From Ottelia alismoides (Eukaryota > Streptophyta > Magnoliopsida > Alismatales > Hydrocharitaceae), in NCBI GenBank assembly GCA_037367405.1, contig JAZKJV010002625.1, positions 62,001-126,000 on the forward strand: a stretch of 64,000 nucleotides of DNA, in the 5' to 3' direction. Below, in pieces: positions 57,640 through 64,000 of the stretch; position 1 is the stretch's first letter; every line of letters begins with the position of its first letter. The translations under genes were made by a program, and so were the position numbers. Under the pieces are notes generated by a model, which saw only the letters and a list, made by a program, of their open reading frames with translations, did not search any database and was not told the DNA's origin.

Positions 57640-57807
57640 ATGACACATGATCAGGAAAGAGTTTCAAATGATGGCCGGTAACTCGAGGGACTCAGAAGAC
57701 AACTCAAAAATATCAATGCTACCATTGTCGTACACCTTTATGACTAAGAACGTGCCTTTCCATTTCGTCTGTAATTTCCCTAGAAATAACTTGAGCTCCG
57801 TTTGGGT
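57640..57807 (-). pseudogene. Ty3 integrase C-terminal remnant of element C
   Basis: The minus-strand frame reads LKLFLGKLQTKWKGTF.V.KV, then DNGSIDIFEL. This aligns with the LKLFPGKL.S.W.GPF.V..V...GA.EI module at the end of Athila/Tat-type integrases. An in-frame stop follows at about 57667. The rest of pol is missing, because the sequence switches to LTR D at about 57808. It shows that C descends from an autonomous element, unlike A and B. Confidence 0.65.
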
Positions 57808-59159
57808 AAAATGGTATATGGGTGTGGATCTCGATTGTAGACTAATTGGGTACAAAATCATGTTTATTAGATACAAGAATGGGGGGTGGAGAGAATTGGG
57901 AGAAGAGAGGTAGGTCAAGAAAGTTATTCGGGTCAGAAGGGGGGATGAGGAGTTGACCGACGATCAATGAAGCAAAATGGACCAATCAGACGCCTTCGAG
58001 AATAAGATAAAATAACAAAATTAAATAGAAATAAATTATAAAATGATTTTAAAATAAAAAATTATTAAGATATTTTTTAAATTTAATAACCTATTTTTTG
58101 TAATTTTTAATAATTAAATGAATTAACTCACTAAGTTAAATTGTTAAAATACATATATTTATAGATATAAATTCCTATATACAATGTATACTTATTTTTA
58201 ATTATTAAATTATACAAATACACATCTTATTTTATATTTTATCAATTTACATAATAAATTAATGATCATAAATACATTTTTATTTTATGTTTATGAATTT
58301 TTTTAATGAAATAAATAAATAGACATGAGCACATTATAAGTATACCTATGTAATAAACACACTTATTTATTTTGGTTATTTTTAATTTTGTTATTTTTAT
58401 TTCTTTGTATATATAATATAAAAAATGTACAAAATATTGAAAATACAATATGCTAAAAATGTAAATAAATAAATAAATATTTACAATACACACATACATA
58501 TACCATAACACTCCAAATAAACTAACTTTCACATCTTAACTGTAAATTTTTTGAAACCGCTTTTATTTTAAAGCTTATTTTATTTTAAACATAATGAAAT
58601 GAGTTTGCTTCATTTTGAGTTCATATGGAGTAGATATTGGTCCTTCAATTATGATTTTACAGCTTTTTTAGATGTTGTCCCTTTTATTCTGTACATGGAT
58701 TCTTTTGCAATTATTTTTATTATTTAAAACACATTTTTATGTACAAGTTTGATGAAGAAAATATTTTTATTTAAGGTTGAATTATTAATAAATAAAATAG
58801 TACAAGATATGTGCAAAGTGAAAATGATGAATACGTACAATGTGATTTTGACTTTATGAGATTTTTATAAGCTATTGATCCTATCTCCGCCGACTTTATT
58901 CCTTGTCGATCATGTTAATGCTTGACATGGTCTTGGGGTTTCAGGTCAGTATGTATCTATTACATATATACAACCTCCTTTATTTATTTTTCTTTTCTTC
59001 TTTGTTCTTTTATTTTGGTATAAATAAATGCTAAATATACAATATTAACAAATGACGTAAGAATGTTAATTAGTGAGAATTAGTTGTTATTTACATGTAT
59101 TTTACTAAGAATTTTAAGCCAAAATAAAAGAATAAAGATGACAAATTGGTGATTCAGCA
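57808..59159 (-). repeat. Element D 5' LTR, first 1.35 kb (truncated)
   Basis: On the minus strand it starts TGCTGAATCACC at 59159 and is colinear with 48500-46690, but without the MITE. It breaks off at about 57808, where element C begins. The missing remainder, with PBS and D leader, was probably removed by deletion after C inserted. Confidence 0.65.
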
Positions 59160-61358
59160 GTCACCTGCATAGGAATAGAGATTCGGATGTGTTAGATAAG
59201 TTAGGTCAAAGAGTTGACTTAAGGAGACCGAGATAACCAAGACTTATGTCGTATGATGTCCCGATATAGGCACGCATCCTTTGATCGGAGACAAATGTAT
59301 TACCATATTTGTAAGTATGCACATTAGATAGACCATTAGGTTGATGACCTAATCAAGGTCTATACACCGACAAGATGGTGTTCATACAAGGACATATGAG
59401 TGATACGATCTCTTAAAGGGATCATACATGTTAACTACTGAAACGAAAATATGAGCTCACTCATGACGTATTGGGACCGATCAAACTCTTGCATGATCGT
59501 CTTGCTTTGGAAACATGACAAGAATTTGTAGGTATGATATATGCTTTTGGAAAGCATATGATCGATACCAACTCCCAATGACTAAATGAGAAACATAATG
59601 ATAAAATCCCGAAGAAGACAGTTTAAATATGATCTAAAACTTCGAGTTCAATCTAGGTCTTCTAGTATGCAGGATGTACGAGTATTAGGAATACTCAAGG
59701 GTGATGTGATCATATACGATTGTATAACCATGACACTTCCATTCCGAGGGAGTGATGAAACATGATTGGATTTTAGTGACTCCTCTCTATAAATTAGTAG
59801 TATGATATTAGTCCAAATGTTGGACATTGATCTGAATACGAGTTGAATGTAATGAGAAGATTAGATTTACAGTTTTTTAATCAAACATCTTTGAGAGGTC
59901 GTCTTGATCTGGATATGAGATAAAATCTTAGTATCCAAGTCACTGTACATAGAATGTGCAATCACACCGTCCTTATTTCCAAGTATCAACGAAGAAGGCA
60001 CATTATTATTGAAAGAGTTAAAGAATAATTCTATTGTTGATAAAGTATCTAAGCAATGGGAAATTGTTGATTAAATGTGCTTAATTATCATTAATAATAT
60101 GAATATGATTCATATTATTTGGGCACATGAGAATAGTTACCTAAGATAATTAAATATGATTTAATTATCAAAGATATGATTAATATGGATAAACCTATCC
60201 ATAATGATCATAAATATTATAAATGTGATTAATAATATGTTGGAGAGATTTAATTGTAAATAGGATTTACGAATTGAATGTTGATGTGAATCAGATTCAC
60301 ATTATATAATTAATTATAAATGCAATTTATATTTTATATTGGGTGGTCGAATATGATTCATAATTGTCAATGGTATGATTGAAATTATCAGAAAATAATT
60401 CAGAATTATTTTGGTGAATAATTTTACCATAAAAGTTATTGCACATGTGGAATATTTGATGAGATATGAAATCTCAACACAATTGGAAGGAGATAACCTT
60501 TGTTCCTTATTAGGAGCGGACGATCACCTCGAGTCCTAATTTAAGGTGGTCATCCACCTTATATATAGGAGGAGGCTTGTCCTCTTTCTAATTATTTCCA
60601 CATTAATTTATTTAATTCAAATTAAATCATATTGATGAATGTTCAATATATTTAATATAATTTAAATTAAATATTTTTTGTTACAAATTTTTGCAACAAA
60701 ATCATGGCCATTGATTTGATATAAGAGTGCATCTCCACTATCCAATTTGTTATAAAAGAAAGGCTAGACATAAATCTTTCTCTTACAATAACAACAAAAG
60801 GAAGGCAACAAATCTATCCCCCCCTCTCTCTCTCATATTTTTCATACACAACCAGTCTCTCTTTCTCTCACAATATTATGGTCGTCTACCATATTCTCTG
60901 TGAGTGCCTCGCCGTTGTCACAACGCAGTTGTGCTGCCGGATCGACTGCTTGTGAATCTTCGCCTTATTCGGTGATTCTTGCTCATGAAAAAGGCGTTGC
61001 ATTTCATGAAACGAAATCAGGAGACTCCATTCTCGGATCATCAACTCGGATTGCATGAAGCACACGTCTCATGCACGCGTCCGCATGTGCATCCTTCGTT
61101 GGATTAGACTTGAGACAGAGATCTCTTCGTTTAAAGGCATGCGATCGCAAACGTGCTTCAAGAGGTAATCCAATTACTCGTTTGTGATCTTGATGAAATG
61201 ATATGAGAATGGTTCTCATATCACGTGGTTTCATTTTTTTAATTTTTAATTTTTTATTTTTGGTTCTCCTTGCAACTAGTTCGACTGGTCGTACTTGGTC
61301 GCACGTGATGCGATCTTCATGCTTTTGTGATGCACTAAGGCATAAGCTCTAGCCTTTA
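59160..61358 (+). repeat. E3 solo LTR, right part
   Basis: It matches E1 from about 32395 onward (tgcataggaatagagattcgg) and includes the palindrome array, TATA box, pyrimidine tract and donor-like site. It ends at 61358, followed by target duplicate catat. Confidence 0.8.
60751..60758 (+). promoter_or_regulatory. TATA box of solo LTR E3
   Basis: TATAAAAG, followed by ccccccctctctctctc at 60817-60834, the layout shared by the three E LTRs. Confidence 0.6.
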
Positions 61359-62238
61359 CATATTTCTTGGACCCATATATAAGGGACCACATACCCATTG
61401 TTGTAAGGCATACATTTTGAGTAATCACTCCTACTCTCTTTAGAAAGGCAAGAAGCTCTTTCTAAGTGATTTCCTCGACAATGTCATCTCATGTTCTTCG
61501 ATCCGTTCAATTGTTCTGAGAAGAATTTTGTGCTGATAGCTGTGAAGCATCACTATCGAATCTATAGAGTTTGATCGCTTGCCATCATTCAAGTTTTTCA
61601 GATAGTAGTCAGAAAATTTTTGGCATCCCTCCTCAGCCCTGTGATATTTATACTGCTTGATATTATGTATTCACTTGTTCTATCTCTAATATAATTATTA
61701 TTCTATATATGTGAATATATTACGCAATTATATTCTGTTGATTATCTTTATATAAGTTTTTCTGGAAAAGATTATTGTTATAAATTCTTGTTTCTAGCTA
61801 ATCTTCTTATGCAGGACTTTAGGTGTTTGATCAAAAGTGTACAGAGAGGCTCTTGGAAGTAAAATCTCCAAGGAATCCTGAAGAAAGTCGAAGCTCATCT
61901 GTTCTTCTACATGTGCTATAATGTGTGATATGTAGTATTGATCTTGGTGTGTGATCCAAGATTGTGAAGTGTTTGATTTGTAAACGATTTAAATATCCAC
62001 ATAAATATCTCGAGCTTTAGTGAAGCAGTTGATCAACCCATCTAATTGGGAAATCTTGAGTCAGAAGACTCAGGTTGTGGTTTTACATATGTGGATTTTC
62101 ATGTAAAAATATTATTCAAGTGTTTTGATTGGATTGCTCGTCTGAATATTATGTGCTTGTTGGATATTCTTCATAAAGTTTAAAAACAACCTCGAACCAC
62201 TATTCACCCCCTCTTACGATATCACGATACTCAAACTC
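61359..62238 (+). repeat. F2 LTR, right part
   Basis: It aligns in order with 28405-29350 of F1: agggacc.cataccc.ttgt, gagtttgatcgcttgcc, gatatgtagt.ttgatcttggtgt, cagaagactcaggt. It ends near gatactcaaactca. Confidence 0.65.
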
Positions 62239-62604
62239 ACAGTTAGACAACCTAATGGTAGATATACTTACAACTATAAAATATGAGATTTGGAGAACAA
62301 GAACGTTAGAAGCATTAATGTTATATTCAATAAATCTTTTATATAAGGATGGTTGAGAAAAGAAAAAAAAACTAGAGCACTAGACTGTGTGGAGTTTCTT
62401 GAAACTCATGAACGAGCACATCACATACGAATGATGAGAATGTGCAACACATACCATCGAATAACTCACACAATCAATTGATATCGGAGTCTACTAGAAT
62501 CAGCAAACCCATTGTATGGTATTTACCTTCGTTGAAGTACTTATTACTGAACTGATAATGGTGAGCTTGAATGCTTGAATGCATTGATGAGGCGCTGTTG
62601 TACG
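62239..62604. other. Unassigned sequence between F2 and the last LTR
   Basis: About 365 bp with no gene or repeat partner in the window. No PPT is seen before the next LTR. Confidence 0.35.
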
Positions 62605-64000
62605 TGGTGAATCTCCATTTCATCACCTTTATTATTTAATTTTGGCCTTTAAACCCTAGCTAAATGCATGTAAATATCATTATTTTGTACAAATTAACAT
62701 CCATCATTTATTACATAATTATTAAATAACTTACATTGTTTAAATCTAAAATAAAAAATAATAAAAGAAAAGAAAAAGATAAAATACCACAGTTGTTTTA
62801 TGACCTTAAACCCAAGACCAAGTCAAGAATTGATTCGGTCGATAAGGAATAAAGTAGGGGGAGATAAGGGCCAATAAATCTAATAAATTCTTGTTCTTTA
62901 ATTCATAAGTAAGTCCATTTTGAGACCAATTTATTTTCTATTGTTTATTCATGAAATAAAGAAATTTTTTACATGAAAGTTGTAGATAATAATACATAGA
63001 AAAATACAAAATTGAGTTTAGACAAAAATAATATATAGTCTACAAAATAAAAAAGCAAAAACCAAACTTCCCAAACCCATATCTCCTAAATAAAAAACTC
63101 AAAATGCATCAAAATCACCTTTAATATATATTACTTTTAATATGCTATTTAATGAATGTCGGATCATATTTTTTGGAGGTAAGGTGTGAAAGTTAGATTT
63201 TGGACCCCTATTATATAGTATACCCGATTAAAATATTCATTTTCTTTATTCTTTATTATCTTTACAAATTTATATTTTTAAAATTTTGTAAATATCATTT
63301 GTAATACAAGTACATAATTAAAATATGATAAAACCATAAAGAAAACATAAAAATAAGTGTATATATATACGTATATGAATATACAATACTTATTCCTATA
63401 TAATTAATACCTCTATTTATTTAAATATACAAACAACATCAGAAAAATCAAATAAAAACATATTTGTGTACATAAAAATAATTATAGATATATAAAATAA
63501 GAAAAATAAAATAATAAAATAAAAAATACAAAATAATAATAAATTACCCAAAACATATATCAATATACATATAAATATACCCTTAAAATTAACTTGTAAT
63601 AAATAAAACTGAGAAAAATAAATAAAAATCATAATAAAATACTACATAAAATAATAAATAATTTTTATTTTATACCCAAAAATTAATAAATCATTTAGTT
63701 CATTTTTATTCGAATAAATAACCTATTTTGTCACGACTTGGGCTGACGTGGCCCAATCGTGTGGCTGGGAATGTTGATCGTGGTAAACTCCCCATCTTTC
63801 AGCTCTGACTCCTGTCAAAGCCTCGAGTCCCTCATCTTCTTCGAATTTTCCAGGTCACCCTGTTGATCCTTCGACCTCGAGCTCTTCACAAAGATTCTGC
63901 GTCTCGCATCCTTATGCCTTATGTGATCATCAGATCTGCCGGATACGGCTCGAGTCTTGAGTAATCACCACTCCAAAAATTCATCGGACCCCTTGTCTTA
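62605..64000 (+). repeat. C-type LTR, plus strand, cut by the window end
   Basis: It starts TGGTGAATCTCC at 62605 and matches the LTR of element C (complement of 55866 downward) over its AT-rich first 1.1 kb. It enters the GC-rich part at about 63730 (gggctgacgtggcccaatcg). As no PPT precedes it, it is a 5' LTR or a solo LTR. The rest lies beyond the window. Confidence 0.65.

Larger units (their letters stand above)
44506..59159 (-). mobile_element. Element D: truncated Ty3 retrotransposon with nested insertions
   Basis: Its outer borders are TG...CA ends in inverted reading (tgatggcc at 44506, gattcagca at 59159). The 5-bp neighbours atcct and gtcac roughly match the E3 target ggtcct. Read on the minus strand it has a partial 5' LTR (59159 to about 57808), a junction with element C, 3' internal remnants, a PPT (48501-48515) and a full 3' LTR (48500-44506). 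The 3' internal part near 51300 (complement of gacctttggattatta) matches the same place in A and B, so D is a relative. Confidence 0.65.
44153..61358 (+). mobile_element. E3: solo LTR inserted in F2, itself split by element D
   Basis: It starts TGTTAGACATG (44153) and ends gccttta (61358, CA mutated to TA). Flanks are identical: catat at 44148-44152 and 61359-61363. The LTR is in two parts, 44153-44505 and about 59160-61358, about 2.55 kb together. The parts join within the block cctcttgatgcagg/tgcatagg that is continuous in E1 and E2. TATA box at 60751-60758, donor-like AG/GTAA at 61165. Confidence 0.8.
43662..62238 (+). mobile_element. F2: second F-type LTR, split by nested insertions
   Basis: The left part, 43662-44152, aligns with the first 0.45 kb of F1 (ttaaagatg, atatattgtag, ttgcttatt.attatgattgcagg). 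The right part, 61359-62238, aligns with the remainder (acatatttcttgg through aaccactattcacccc). The first base is C instead of T. No PBS or PPT adjoins it, so it is probably another solo LTR. The outer target duplicate is unclear: left flank caact, right neighbourhood aactcacag. Confidence 0.6.

Overview
The window looks like angiosperm nuclear heterochromatin. It is AT-rich with GC-rich islands confined to LTRs, and I find no intact host gene, tRNA, rRNA or CRISPR array. Nearly all of it is nested, mostly dead transposable elements. The organism cannot be named from the sequence. A plant is inferred from the tRNA-Asp type primer-binding sites of Athila-like Ty3 elements, Copia 3' ends, CACTA transposons and plant-type MITEs. 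Element letters A to F are mine.

Left block (1-29350). A Copia-type element F (internal remnants 1-406 and 26676-27990, 3' LTR 27991-29350) was hit by Ty3 element B (407-26675, flanks ccatt/ccttt). B's 5' LTR was then hit by a related element A (1720-13281, two LTRs of 2932 and 2933 bp). A and B both have a tRNA-Asp PBS, a long leader, a broken gag-like and protease-like coding region, a Ser/Asp-rich last ORF, an array of hairpins each ending in a PPT-like motif, then the PPT. Neither has a recognisable reverse transcriptase, RNase H or integrase, so both are non-autonomous. From 13282 to 17182 the B 5' LTR side is scrambled: PBS plus leader of A, a forward LTR piece, an inverted LTR, and two forward LTR tails with their own PBSs.

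Middle block (29351-43661). F landed in a CACTA transposase (tnp2) remnant on the minus strand. After unclassified repeat comes solo LTR E1 (32073-37853, perfect TSD gaact), itself interrupted by a second degenerate CACTA element (about 33948-37183). More unclassified repeat follows, with a 266-bp MITE (40654-40919) and a fold-back-like AT-rich element holding a GT-rich tract.

Right block (43662-64000). A second F LTR (43662 to about 62238) was split by solo LTR E3 (TSD catat). E3 was split by Ty3 element D (44506-59159, minus strand), whose 3' LTR holds a 388-bp MITE with a 9-bp TSD. D's internal remnant holds solo LTR E2 (48604-51259, TSD caatt) and a truncated minus-strand Ty3 element C, with an integrase C-terminal remnant, five hairpins and an LTR. 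The window ends in a plus-strand C-type LTR starting at 62605.

The least explained signals are structural: hairpin arrays with PPT-like 3' ends shared by A, B and C; an array of palindromes with a constant TGTGA loop but different arms in all three E LTRs; G-box palindromes upstream of the A/B promoters; and palindromic LTR tips. All alignments were made by eye. No search was run.
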